From contig JAUWGH010000007.1 in the NCBI GenBank assembly GCA_030606485.1, positions 131,320 to 195,319 of the forward strand: a stretch of DNA of 64,000 bases, read 5' to 3'. Positions 26,613 through 34,808 of the stretch are shown in pieces. A model generated the notes under the pieces. That model saw only the letters and a list, made by a program, of their open reading frames with translations. It ran no database searches and was not told where the DNA came from. A program made the position numbers and the translations under genes. This DNA comes from Promethearchaeota archaeon. Its GTDB lineage: Archaea > Asgardarchaeota > Lokiarchaeia > Sigyniarchaeales > SOKP01. The first letter of the stretch is position 1. Each line of letters begins with the position of its first letter.

Positions 26613-27332
26613 ATGGGAAAACGAATTTTAGTTCAGCGTAAAGGACGTGGAGGCTTAAATTTTCGAAGCCCTAGCCATAAACATATTGGAGCGGTCCATT
26701 ATCGCAATATCATAGATAGAAATGATGTAAAGAAATTCAAAATTATTGAATTACTTCATTCTCCTGGAAGAGGAGCTCCTGTTGCAAGAGTGAGATATAA
26801 TGATGGAAAAGTTCATTTGTTTCTTCCTCCAGAAGGTATTTTTGTGGGTGACGAATTTACCCATGGAGCTGGAGGAAAAATTGAAATTGGAAATGTTCTG
26901 CCAATTATAGATGCCCCTCTTGGAACTTACATATTCAACATAGAATCTACACCTTTTGATGGAGGAAAATTTGTTAGATCTTCAGGAACTACTGGAAATG
27001 TTGTAGGACGCTCGAAAAATTCAACGGAAGTACAATTCCCTTCAAAGAAAAAGCGCTTATTTAATAATAATTGCTTATGTACGATAGGAATCGTTGCGGG
27101 TGGTGGTAGAACTGAAAAACCATTTGTGAAAGCTGGAAATAAATACCACTATATCAAACCTAAAGCTAAAAAGTGGCCAATTAATCGAGGCGTTGCTATG
27201 GCTGCTTGTTCACACCCTCATGGTGGAGGAAGTAAGCAAGGACCTGGAGGTTCAACCACAATTTCTCGTAATGCTCCTCCAGGAAGGAAAGTTGGATTAA
27301 TTGCAGCAAGAAGATCTGGTCGTAGGAAATAA
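26613..27332 (+). CDS. rpl2: Large-subunit ribosomal protein uL2
   Basis: A 239-residue archaeal/eukaryotic-type L2. Motifs include SPGRGAPVARV near 51 and the conserved C-terminal loop region around ACSHPHGGG with the essential His. The C terminus is basic (GLIAARRSGRR). It is a core peptidyl-transferase-centre protein. Here it stands alone, away from the usual S10-type ribosomal operon, between gatD and the convergent acyl-CoA ligase. Confidence 0.96.
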   Translation: MGKRILVQRKGRGGLNFRSPSHKHIGAVHYRNIIDRNDVKKFKIIELLHSPGRGAPVARVRYNDGKVHLFLPPEGIFVGDEFTHGAGGKIEIGNVLPIIDAPLGTYIFNIESTPFDGGKFVRSSGTTGNVVGRSKNSTEVQFPSKKKRLFNNNCLCTIGIVAGGGRTEKPFVKAGNKYHYIKPKAKKWPINRGVAMAACSHPHGGGSKQGPGGSTTISRNAPPGRKVGLIAARRSGRRK

Positions 27333-27408
27333 AAAATTTAATTCTTAAAATGTATATAAGTTAAAATTTCCTTAATTACTCTTTAGGAATTTTACTGATT
27401 AAAAAAAA

Positions 27409-27430
27409 AAATTTAAAAAATTTTAAATTT
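27409..27430. terminator. Palindrome between convergent genes, possible terminator
   Basis: AAATTTAAAA, two bases, TTTTAAATTT: a perfect ten-base inverted repeat after a run of A, in the gap between convergent rpl2 and the acyl-CoA ligase. Both strands have T-runs suited to archaeal intrinsic termination. Composition makes chance origin possible. Confidence 0.35.
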
Positions 27431-27447
27431 ATTAATAATTTAAAAAA

Positions 27448-29157
27448 TTATTGTGCTTCTTTCCGAAGCACCCTCTTTAATACTTTACCGACGGTAGTTA
27501 GCGGAAGTTCGTCTCGAAATTCCCATATTTTCGGATTTTCGTATTTCGAGAAATTTTTATTTGCATATTCCTTTATATCTTCTTTTATTGAATCGGTTAA
27601 TTGAATCCCTTCTTTAAGTTTAATAACAGCCTTCACTATTTCACTACCTGGTCGGTTTGGATCTTTAATACCAATAATAGCAGTAAGTTCAATATTTGGA
27701 TGTTTAACTAGAATATCTTCAAGGCGAACGCTATAGACTTTATAACCACTTACTATTAACATATCTTTTGTGCGGTCTACAATAGTAAGATATCCTTCTT
27801 CATCCATTACCCCAACATCACCTGTGTGAAACCAACCATCGATAATTGTTTGCGCATTTGCTTCGGGTTTTTCATAATACCCCCTAGTTACTTGAGGACC
27901 TCTGCAGATTATTTCCCCAGGTTCCCCGATCCCAACTTGTTCACCTGTTTCTATATCCACAAGCCGGATATCAGTATCAGACACTGGCAATCCAACAGTG
28001 CCAATTTTTTTCTTCCCAAGATAAGGATTCATTGTAAGAATGGGTGAAGTTTCTGTCATGCCATATACTTCTAAAACTTTATTTCTAGCTGCCATATTTT
28101 TTTCATAGTCGATGATGGCTTCTGCCGGAAATGGAGCTGCTCCTGATACATAAATCTTAACATTGTCTAATACTGATTTGGGGACCGTTTTTAGTTTTGG
28201 ATTATTCATTATCATCAGATATAATGTTGGCACATTGCAAATAATTGTAGGTTTTTTATCAATCATTTCTTCGATTAAATGATTAGTGTCTCTTGGATTT
28301 GCAATTAATACTTGGGGATCTGAGACCCATACGGAAACCATACAAAATGCTAATCCCGCTAAATGAAAATAAGGGAATGCAGATAAAAATATATCCTTAC
28401 CAACTTCTACCGTTACCCAATTTATTATTTGAGTTATATTCGAAATTATATTAGCATGTGTAAGTTCTGTACCCTTTGGATATCCAGTTGTCCCTCCGGT
28501 GTATTGTAAAAGTGCTAAATCATTATTTACGTCAATCGAGACTTCCTTCACATCAATAATTGTATTCATTACATCTTGAAATAGGATAACTTTCTTTCCT
28601 GGAAAAGGTTTCACTTTGCCTTTTGGAATCTTTTTTAATAATTTACCAAGGAATACCACAAATTTTGAAAGACCCATATATTCTGAAATATTCATAGGTA
28701 TTATAATCTCGAGGTTTGGTACTTTATTTAGGATTTTTTCTAGCACTTTTTCATAAATTGCATCTAAAGTTACAATAACCTTTGCCTTACTGTCATTTAA
28801 TTGATATGCGATTTCTTCCTCACTTAAAAGGAACGAACAACCTGAAGCAACTCCACCAGCTAATAACGTTCCAAAGTGTGCAATTAGATATTGAGGACAA
28901 TTTGGTAAATTAATAGCAACAACATCACCTTTCTCCAATCCATTTTGTTGCAAAAACGTAGCAAATTTATGAACACACTCTCGAAGTTCTTTAAAAGTAA
29001 TTTCTCTCTTCATGAACCAACATGCAGGCTGATCTGGGAATTTTGTCATTCCCTCATCAAAAATCTTGCCAAGGTCTTCACTTGAATATTCTAAACTTGG
29101 CTTTACATTTGGATCATAACTTTTAATCCAAATCTTCTCGTCATATACGGATGGAAT
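27448..29157 (-). CDS. Acyl-CoA synthetase (AMP-forming), probable AUU start
   Basis: An ANL-superfamily adenylating enzyme joining a fatty or aromatic acid to CoA. Motifs are YTGGTTGYPKG near 225, YGMTETSP near 365, the GWFHTGD segment near 437, and a C-terminal lysine in TTVGKVLKR. The first ATG (29049) gives 533 residues but lacks the family N terminus. The open frame continues 36 codons and encodes YDEKIWIKSYDPNV, then EYSSEDLGKIF, the usual lead of this family. It begins at ATT 29157, directly after an in-frame TAA and six bases after GGTGA. No ATG, GTG or TTG exists in that stretch, so AUU initiation is the simplest reading. The substrate is not determined by sequence. Confidence 0.88.
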   Translation of the reverse strand: MPSVYDEKIWIKSYDPNVKPSLEYSSEDLGKIFDEGMTKFPDQPACWFMKREITFKELRECVHKFATFLQQNGLEKGDVVAINLPNCPQYLIAHFGTLLAGGVASGCSFLLSEEEIAYQLNDSKAKVIVTLDAIYEKVLEKILNKVPNLEIIIPMNISEYMGLSKFVVFLGKLLKKIPKGKVKPFPGKKVILFQDVMNTIIDVKEVSIDVNNDLALLQYTGGTTGYPKGTELTHANIISNITQIINWVTVEVGKDIFLSAFPYFHLAGLAFCMVSVWVSDPQVLIANPRDTNHLIEEMIDKKPTIICNVPTLYLMIMNNPKLKTVPKSVLDNVKIYVSGAAPFPAEAIIDYEKNMAARNKVLEVYGMTETSPILTMNPYLGKKKIGTVGLPVSDTDIRLVDIETGEQVGIGEPGEIICRGPQVTRGYYEKPEANAQTIIDGWFHTGDVGVMDEEGYLTIVDRTKDMLIVSGYKVYSVRLEDILVKHPNIELTAIIGIKDPNRPGSEIVKAVIKLKEGIQLTDSIKEDIKEYANKNFSKYENPKIWEFRDELPLTTVGKVLKRVLRKEAQ

Positions 29158-29466
29158 TTAAATTCACCAAAATAATTGATTTTTTGTAATAAATAAAATA
29201 GATGTTTTATGAATATTTAAAATCATTCTTTAAGTAATTAAAAATTGAAAAAATGAATTAGAATTTAAATACTTGGCAATTAATTAAATTGCATTTTTAT
29301 TATTTAATAGTATTTTCAGAAGAAAAATATCTTAAATTCTAAATAATTTATCGGCTTAAGATTTGAAATTTAACTAATCATTGTTCTGATTTTTAAAAAT
29401 TTTCCCTTTTCTAAAATTAGTAATTAATTTTTTTTCCTTTCATTTATATAAATAAATACTTATTTT

Positions 29467-29598
29467 ATGAAAAAACATTTAATTAAAGAAGATTTATACT
29501 TCATTATTAAGAAATATAATACCCCAAAAAGTTATAAGAATTTTTTAAAAATCTCCAATACCTTCGTTCATGATTTTAAAATTGGCTATGATATTTAA
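29467..29598 (+). CDS. Possible small protein, 43 aa
   Basis: An ATG frame of 43 codons in the 570-base gap between the divergent acyl-CoA ligase and the nucleotidyltransferase. The product is basic and aromatic (LYFIIKKY, KSYKNFLK). No ribosome-binding site or family is evident. The rest of the gap is A/T-rich with no feature I can support. This could be chance. Confidence 0.25.
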   Translation: MKKHLIKEDLYFIIKKYNTPKSYKNFLKISNTFVHDFKIGYDI

Positions 29599-29728
29599 TT
29601 AATTAACTTAATGGGTCAAAAATTTAATAAAAATTACTTTCTAAGAATTTAAAAATTTTTTAGAGCAAATAATTAATTAAAGAAAATTTTAGAATCTCCC
29701 AACAAATTTAAAAAGGATAAGTTGAAAA

Positions 29729-30520
29729 ATGGATGGTTTAATCCTCGCAGCAGGTTATTCTAGTCGATTTAATTCGATGAATAAGGCATTCAAAAAATAT
29801 TTTTTAAAGTTAAATAATTCAAATATTTTGAGTTATATTATTACTGGAATGATTAAAACTGGAATTAAAAAAATCAATATTGTAACAAATAAAATCTCAA
29901 ATAAATCAAATTACAAACATTTTATATTAAAATCAATAAAAAAATCTGGAATAGAGTTAAAAAATTTTAAATTAAATTTAATTGAGAATAAATTTTCAGA
30001 AAGGGAAAACGGTTATAGCCTTCTATTAGGTCTAGATAATATATCCTCTGAATACGTTCTATTATCAATGGCGGATCATATATTTTCGAAAAATATTTTT
30101 TCTCGTTTAATAAATCACTATAAAGGATATGATGTTCTTTTAGCTACAGATCCTATGGTAAGAGAGGGATATTATGATTTAGATGATGCTACTAAGGTAT
30201 ATGGAATTAATTCTCTTATTGTTGATATTGGAAAAGAGGTAATCAATTATAATCGACTTGATATGGGAGTATTTACATTAAAGACAAAAATTATTCGGAA
30301 CATCTCCCAAACTATAGAATCAAATTTTCAAAAATTTGGTGTTACGGATGTGATTCTTTCAGCAATTGAATCAGATTCAAATGTAGGCTATTTTGATTTT
30401 CCCCGTATGATTTGGTTGGATGTAGATAATTATGCGAATTATTCACGATTAAAAAGACTATTTAATAATTCTTCTAGTTTATATCCGTTTGGTTTAGATC
30501 ATACAGATTTTATTTCCTAA
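29729..30520 (+). CDS. Sugar- or alcohol-phosphate nucleotidyltransferase
   Basis: A 263-residue NTP-transferase fold protein. The P-loop-like nucleotide motif LILAAGYSSRF is at 4-14, a lysine (KYFLKL) follows, and the metal Asp is in SMADHIFS near 110. Archaeal relatives include CTP:inositol-1-phosphate cytidylyltransferase and IspD-like enzymes. The next gene, 20 bases on, encodes a CDP-alcohol phosphatidyltransferase domain, so this enzyme probably makes the CDP-activated alcohol or the polar headgroup precursor. The exact substrate is uncertain. Confidence 0.75.
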   Translation: MDGLILAAGYSSRFNSMNKAFKKYFLKLNNSNILSYIITGMIKTGIKKINIVTNKISNKSNYKHFILKSIKKSGIELKNFKLNLIENKFSERENGYSLLLGLDNISSEYVLLSMADHIFSKNIFSRLINHYKGYDVLLATDPMVREGYYDLDDATKVYGINSLIVDIGKEVINYNRLDMGVFTLKTKIIRNISQTIESNFQKFGVTDVILSAIESDSNVGYFDFPRMIWLDVDNYANYSRLKRLFNNSSSLYPFGLDHTDFIS

Positions 30521-30539
30521 TTAAGAAAGAAAAAGAGAT

Positions 30540-31889
30540 ATGAGGAAAAATAAAATACAACAAGATTTAATTCAAATTAAATCAACTGCCCGAAATTATG
30601 GTAATTTAATAGGATTAATTTTTCTACCTAATAATCCATTTTATTTTGAGGATCAGCCGTTTTATCTAAAAAAATTATGTGGCATGACAATTTTGGATAG
30701 AAATCTTAGTGTACTTAAAAAAAATGGAATAAAATCTATTTTTATTCTTTCTAATGATTTAAAAAATTTGAATGATACATTTGAATTTAATAAATTGAAA
30801 TTTAAAGATGTAATAATAACTAAATCGGTTCGTGAGCTTAAAGAATACGCAAATAAAGAAAAATTAATTAATTTGGACTTAAAATATGCAATTATTTTAG
30901 ATGGTGGAGTTTTAATAGATAATAGAATAGTTTCTTCTTTATTATCTCATGAAGAGATTATTTATACTAAAGGAGATAACATTCATTCAAATTTTAATAA
31001 CGAGAATCAATGGAAAATTTTAACTGGTAAAATAAAACTTGAACATTTTGATAATATTTTTCAAGATAATATAAATTCTTTTGAGAATTTTTTCAATTCC
31101 CTATCATTAAATAAAGCGATATATCATTCTTCGGATGAAATTGCTACATATCAGCCAGATATGAGAAGAAATCTTCCTCTTTATATCAATTTATTTCGAA
31201 ATAAAGAAGATTTTAAGTCCGCTAAAAAGCTACTTGTTAAAAGAACTCAAAAAGGCACATTAGATTTAGTTGCCTGGTACTTCAATAGATATTTCGAAAA
31301 TCTTTTTGTTTATTTATTTGCTGAATCCAAGATTACCGCTAATCATATAACATATTTCGTAAATTTTTTAGGATATATAACTGTTTTTTTGTTCTTAACA
31401 CAAAACTGGTGGATTGGACTTATTTTGATGATATTTATAAATATTTTTGATGGTGTAGATGGAAAACTTGCTCGTATAAAAAATAAAGAGAGTCTTGTTG
31501 GACATATTGAACATTCTTTTGATCAATTATACGAACAAGCAATTTACGTAGGAATAGGTCTTGGCTCTTACTTTATTATAAACCAATTTTATGTTATTAT
31601 TATATTAATAGTTATGTTACTTGCAGATTCATTTAATCGTCATTGTTCAATGCAATATAAAGAAGTAATGAAGATAACTTTGGCGGATAGTAGTAGATTT
31701 GATCAATTATTTCGAAGATTTGATGGAAGGAGAAATATTTATACTCTACATATCTTAATTTTTGGAATTCTGGGTCATTTTGAATATATAATATTTTCAT
31801 TTTGTATCCATGCAATTATCACAAGTATAATTTATTCAATTCAAGCAATTAAACATATGAAAAAGAGAGATAGTCTAAAGGAATTTTAA
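30540..31889 (+). CDS. CDP-alcohol phosphatidyltransferase with degenerate N-terminal nucleotidyltransferase domain
   Basis: A 449-residue two-domain protein. Residues 1-235 resemble a nucleotidyltransferase fold but lack the AAGxGxR motif. Residues about 240-440 are membrane-embedded with about six helices. The CDP-alcohol motif begins DGVDGKLAR at 304-312 and continues with G321. The later acidic residues are E324 and D328 instead of the usual D at G+4 and D at G+8, that is, one residue closer and with one Glu. It likely joins a CDP-alcohol to a second alcohol, as in inositol-phosphate lipid or di-myo-inositol-phosphate synthesis. Its pairing with the nucleotidyltransferase gene supports a two-step headgroup pathway. 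Confidence 0.75.
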   Translation: MRKNKIQQDLIQIKSTARNYGNLIGLIFLPNNPFYFEDQPFYLKKLCGMTILDRNLSVLKKNGIKSIFILSNDLKNLNDTFEFNKLKFKDVIITKSVRELKEYANKEKLINLDLKYAIILDGGVLIDNRIVSSLLSHEEIIYTKGDNIHSNFNNENQWKILTGKIKLEHFDNIFQDNINSFENFFNSLSLNKAIYHSSDEIATYQPDMRRNLPLYINLFRNKEDFKSAKKLLVKRTQKGTLDLVAWYFNRYFENLFVYLFAESKITANHITYFVNFLGYITVFLFLTQNWWIGLILMIFINIFDGVDGKLARIKNKESLVGHIEHSFDQLYEQAIYVGIGLGSYFIINQFYVIIILIVMLLADSFNRHCSMQYKEVMKITLADSSRFDQLFRRFDGRRNIYTLHILIFGILGHFEYIIFSFCIHAIITSIIYSIQAIKHMKKRDSLKEF

Positions 31890-31905
31890 ATTAACTATTA
31901 ATTTC

Positions 31906-31923
31906 TATTTTTTACAAAAAATA
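31906..31923. terminator. Palindrome between convergent genes, possible terminator
   Basis: TATTTTTT, AC, AAAAAATA forms a perfect eight-base inverted repeat in the 43-base gap between convergent genes. Poly-T on each strand could end transcription in both directions. It consists only of A/T in the stem. Confidence 0.35.
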
Positions 31924-31932
31924 AAGAAAAAA

Positions 31933-33426
31933 TTAGATTTTATAAATTGGATAAAATTTTTTCTCTAAATATTCTATGAAATATTTGAAGTTTAAATCTT
32001 CTCCAGTTACTTTTTTTAATAAATCACGTGGCTCATAAATCTTTCCATATTGATGAATATTTTCTCGTAAATAAGAAAGCAATGTTGAAAATTCTCCTTT
32101 TTCAAATTCCTCAAGAAGATTTGGAAGTTTTTCTAACACTTTTGAATAGATTTGGGCACCATAAAGATTTCCCAAAACATACGTGGGAAAGTAACCAAAA
32201 CCCCCTCCTGACCAATGAACATCCTGCAAAACCCCTTTCGCATCATCAGGTGGAATAATGCCCAAAAGTGTCTCCATTTTTTCATTCCATAATTGTGGCA
32301 ATTCTGAAACCATAATACTTTCTCCTATTAGATCTTTTTCTATTTCATAACGAAGAATTATATGTAAGGAATAGGTTACCTCATCAGCCTCAACTCGAAT
32401 TAATGAGGGTTGAACTGAATTAATCGAGCGGTAAAATTCCTCTTCGGGAAATTTCTTAAGGTTTTCCGGAAAATATTTTTGTAAAATTGGATACCAATAC
32501 CTCCAAAATTCACGGCTGCGTCCCACCATATTCTCCCATAATCTTGATTGAGATTCATGAATCCCAAGTGAAGTTCCATCAGCAAGTATAGTATCATGAA
32601 TTTCATTATCAAAACCCATCTCATATAATGCGTGTCCACATTCATGAATAGTTCCAAAAAGACATGCTGGTAGGAAGTTTTCCCAAATACGAGTGGTAAT
32701 TCTTGTATCTGTCGATGATAAAGAAGTCGTAAAAGGATGGGTTGATTTATCCTGGCGACCGAACTCAAAACTATAATTTAACTTTTTAAGTACTTCAACG
32801 CTAAAATCCCATTGTTTTTCTGGATCATAAAATTTTTTAAGAATTTCTTGGTTAGGTTTATTACTTGAAGAATCAAGCTTTTTAATTATTCTTATCAAAT
32901 GTGGCTTTAAATCCTTAAAAATTTTTAAAACCCAATCAGATTTAGCACCCGGTTCAAATTGATCAAGCATTGTATCATAACGCGTTGGTCCGATGTCAAT
33001 TTTGTCAGCCTCTTGCTGTTTTAATGAAACCAATTTTTCTAATACTGGTTTAAACATTTTAAAATCACTTTTAGCTCTTGCTTTTTCCCAAGTCTTATAC
33101 CCTAGAGTAGTTGTTTTAGCGATTTCCTTGACCAATTCAAGAGGAACTCTTACTGCTCTATCATAATCTCTTTTTGCTTCTCTGAGTATGGCAGCATCAA
33201 TTAAATTTGGGTTAGATACTCCCTCAGCCTTCTTTATTATTTCTGCTGTCTTATCAGAAACCAACTTCTGGTGAATAATTCCCTCAAGCAGGGCACTTTG
33301 TTCACCTCGACCTTGACTTGCACCTGAAGGCATATATACTTGCATATCCCATTCTAATAAGCAAACAATATATTTTAAACGTAAAATTTCAGTAAAATGT
33401 TTACGCAATTCTTTTAACGGATCCAT
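31933..33426 (-). CDS. Carboxypeptidase Taq (M32 metallopeptidase)
   Basis: A 497-residue M32 carboxypeptidase. The zinc motif is HECGHALYE near 261-269, followed by HESQSRLWEN near 290, both diagnostic for the family. Typical archaeal and bacterial members have about 500 residues. It trims C-terminal residues from peptides in the cytoplasm and fits a peptide-using heterotroph. Single gene, convergent with the CDP-alcohol transferase. Confidence 0.95.
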   Translation of the reverse strand: MDPLKELRKHFTEILRLKYIVCLLEWDMQVYMPSGASQGRGEQSALLEGIIHQKLVSDKTAEIIKKAEGVSNPNLIDAAILREAKRDYDRAVRVPLELVKEIAKTTTLGYKTWEKARAKSDFKMFKPVLEKLVSLKQQEADKIDIGPTRYDTMLDQFEPGAKSDWVLKIFKDLKPHLIRIIKKLDSSSNKPNQEILKKFYDPEKQWDFSVEVLKKLNYSFEFGRQDKSTHPFTTSLSSTDTRITTRIWENFLPACLFGTIHECGHALYEMGFDNEIHDTILADGTSLGIHESQSRLWENMVGRSREFWRYWYPILQKYFPENLKKFPEEEFYRSINSVQPSLIRVEADEVTYSLHIILRYEIEKDLIGESIMVSELPQLWNEKMETLLGIIPPDDAKGVLQDVHWSGGGFGYFPTYVLGNLYGAQIYSKVLEKLPNLLEEFEKGEFSTLLSYLRENIHQYGKIYEPRDLLKKVTGEDLNFKYFIEYLEKKFYPIYKI

Positions 33427-33478
33427 ATTATTAACCTTTAAGCAAATTTTAGATGATAGTTTTATTAATTATTAATTT

Positions 33479-33582
33479 AGGGCTATGGGGGAATTTCTAA
33501 AAAGAGCGAGATGCCCTTTTTGTTCGAACCCCCGACCGACGGATTAAGAGTCCGCTGCGCTACCTGACTGCGCTAATAGCCC
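33479..33582 (-). tRNA. tRNA-Lys (CTT) with intron in the T loop
   Basis: Read on the minus strand, the acceptor arm GGGCTAT/ATAGCCC, D arm GCGC/GCGC, and anticodon arm GCGGA-CTCTTAA-TCCGT give anticodon CTT. Between the T-stem arms GGGGG and CCCCC lie 37 bases instead of seven. They begin TTCGAA, then contain a nine-base hairpin (AAAAAGGGC / GCTCTTTTT, loop ATCTC). Removing 30 bases restores a normal TTCGAAT loop. This is therefore an intron at a non-canonical site, near position 59-60. No CCA is encoded. The base after the acceptor stem reads U in the RNA, unusual for Lys. Confidence 0.85.
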
Positions 33583-33599
33583 ATTTATTTCCAATTGAA

Positions 33600-33681
33600 C
33601 GCAGATGGAGGGATTTGAACCCCCGAGCGCTTGCGCGCACTGGCTCTCAAGGCCAGCGTCTTACCACTAGGCTACATCTGC
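33600..33681 (-). tRNA. tRNA-Ser (TGA)
   Basis: Acceptor arm GCAGATG/CATCTGC with discriminator G. The anticodon arm CTGGC-CTTGAGA-GCCAG gives TGA. A long variable arm (GCGC...GCGC) is typical of serine tRNAs. The T arm GGGGGTTCAAATCCCTC is normal. No intron, no encoded CCA. Confidence 0.93.
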
Positions 33682-33925
33682 ATTTACTTAAAATTAATAA
33701 TAACTTAAATTTATTTTTGTTTTTTTAACTCTTTGATAAAGATATAAGCAGAAAATAATCATAAAATACCTTTTACATAGAAATAATATTTTTAGAAAAA
33801 CGATATTGACTAGAGCGGATTTAACCATTTAAGATATAAATTGCTTAAACTTTCCAAATTCCAAAATTTTCTCAAAAATTATTTATTCTATCTTTCATTG
33901 TTTAATGTGAAAATGGAGGATTACA

Positions 33926-34402
33926 ATGGCAGATAATTTTAGATATTTAATTCCCGAAAAGATTTATGATGATATCATACAAAAAGTCTCTGATGCATTG
34001 CCATACATGTTACGTGGTTGGGTTTTTGCTGATAGACGAGGAAATTTCGGGATTATTAATAGAATTCACGTTGAAAATGAGAAAATGAGGTCGAAAGCAC
34101 ATAAACGGCCGAGAAGCTGGATGAGGTACAAAAAAGCGAAGATCTATAACATGCGTAAGTTTAAACAAGAAGAAGGAATCGACATAGCTTGGGAGTGGCA
34201 TTCACATCCTTCAGGAAATGAGAAACTTCATCAGATCGATAAACAAATTCTCAACTATCTTTCTATGGGTGTCATGATTATAGTTTGCCCAAAACTCGAA
34301 TTAAATGATAATAAAGGTTCATTATTAGGTTGGTATTACGATAAAAGGACAACAAAAAAACCCATCATTGAAAAAATGGTATTCGAAATAATTTCTGAAT
34401 AA
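33926..34402 (+). CDS. JAMM/MPN metalloprotease-like protein
   Basis: A 158-residue MPN-domain protein. HSHP at 92-95 supplies two zinc-binding His residues and D105 sits at the normal distance (P+10). The serine expected at P+7 is replaced by His102. An Arg/Lys-rich stretch (about 53-80) lies between the first strands and the zinc site. JAMM enzymes include deubiquitinases such as Rpn11, Sampylases and RadC-like proteins. The catalytic Glu is not certain here; no obvious E is present in the usual first-strand position. It may be an active peptidase with a variant site or a non-enzymatic MPN protein. It is isolated between tRNA genes, preceded by AATGGAGGATTACA, whose GGAGG supports the start. 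Confidence 0.75.
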   Translation: MADNFRYLIPEKIYDDIIQKVSDALPYMLRGWVFADRRGNFGIINRIHVENEKMRSKAHKRPRSWMRYKKAKIYNMRKFKQEEGIDIAWEWHSHPSGNEKLHQIDKQILNYLSMGVMIIVCPKLELNDNKGSLLGWYYDKRTTKKPIIEKMVFEIISE

Positions 34403-34505
34403 ACGCTAGATTATTTCATTTATTTTCTTTTAAATTTTAGACTTTATTATTTTTTGATGATTCAATAGAATTCAGAAATAATAATTGAATTTCCCTTGAT
34501 TTAAA

Positions 34506-34587
34506 CGCAGAGAGGGGGATTTGAACCCCCGTAGGTTTCCCCACTGGATTAGCAGTCCAGCGCCGTACCAGGCTAGGCTATCTCTGC
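34506..34587 (-). tRNA. tRNA-Ser (GCT)
   Basis: Acceptor GCAGAGA/TCTCTGC with discriminator G. The anticodon arm CTGGA-CTGCTAA-TCCAG gives GCT, reading AGC/AGU serine codons. A long variable arm (TGGGG...CCTACG) is present. No intron and no encoded CCA. Confidence 0.93.
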
Positions 34588-34696
34588 TTTTTAACATTAG
34601 TTCAAAATAAAGTTAATTTATTTTAATTGTATTTTATTAAATAATAATAAAGATTTATTATTATTTTTCCTATATAATCTTATATTCAGTTCAAAA

Positions 34697-34796
34697 GAGC
34701 TTGTGGTCTAGTGGTTACGTGTTATAATTTTATACGCTACAAATGACGCCGCGCTTACACCGCGGAGGTTCGGGAGTTCGATCCTCCCCAAGCTCA
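34697..34796 (+). tRNA. tRNA-Val (TAC) with intron in the D loop
   Basis: Acceptor GAGCTTG/CAAGCTC with discriminator A. The anticodon arm CCGCG-CTTACAC-CGCGG gives TAC for valine. After GTGGTTA of the D loop there are about 26 extra bases (roughly 718-743) before TGAC and the anticodon stem. Removing them leaves a normal GTCTAGTGGTTATGAC D arm and a 74-base tRNA. The intron can form a short hairpin (CGTG/TACG). This position, around 20-22 of the D loop, is non-canonical; exact splice points are uncertain. Confidence 0.85.
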
Positions 34797-34808
34797 CTAT
34801 TTCACCTA

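Noticed and set aside
32400-32768. 122-codon minus-strand frame inside the M32 carboxypeptidase
   Set aside because: It is on the same strand as the carboxypeptidase gene but in a different frame. The main frame has the full catalytic motifs, so this is a shadow.
33427-34800. Possible integration site because several tRNA genes cluster here
   Set aside because: The tRNA genes are intact, there is no integrase, and no repeated tRNA 3' end was found nearby.
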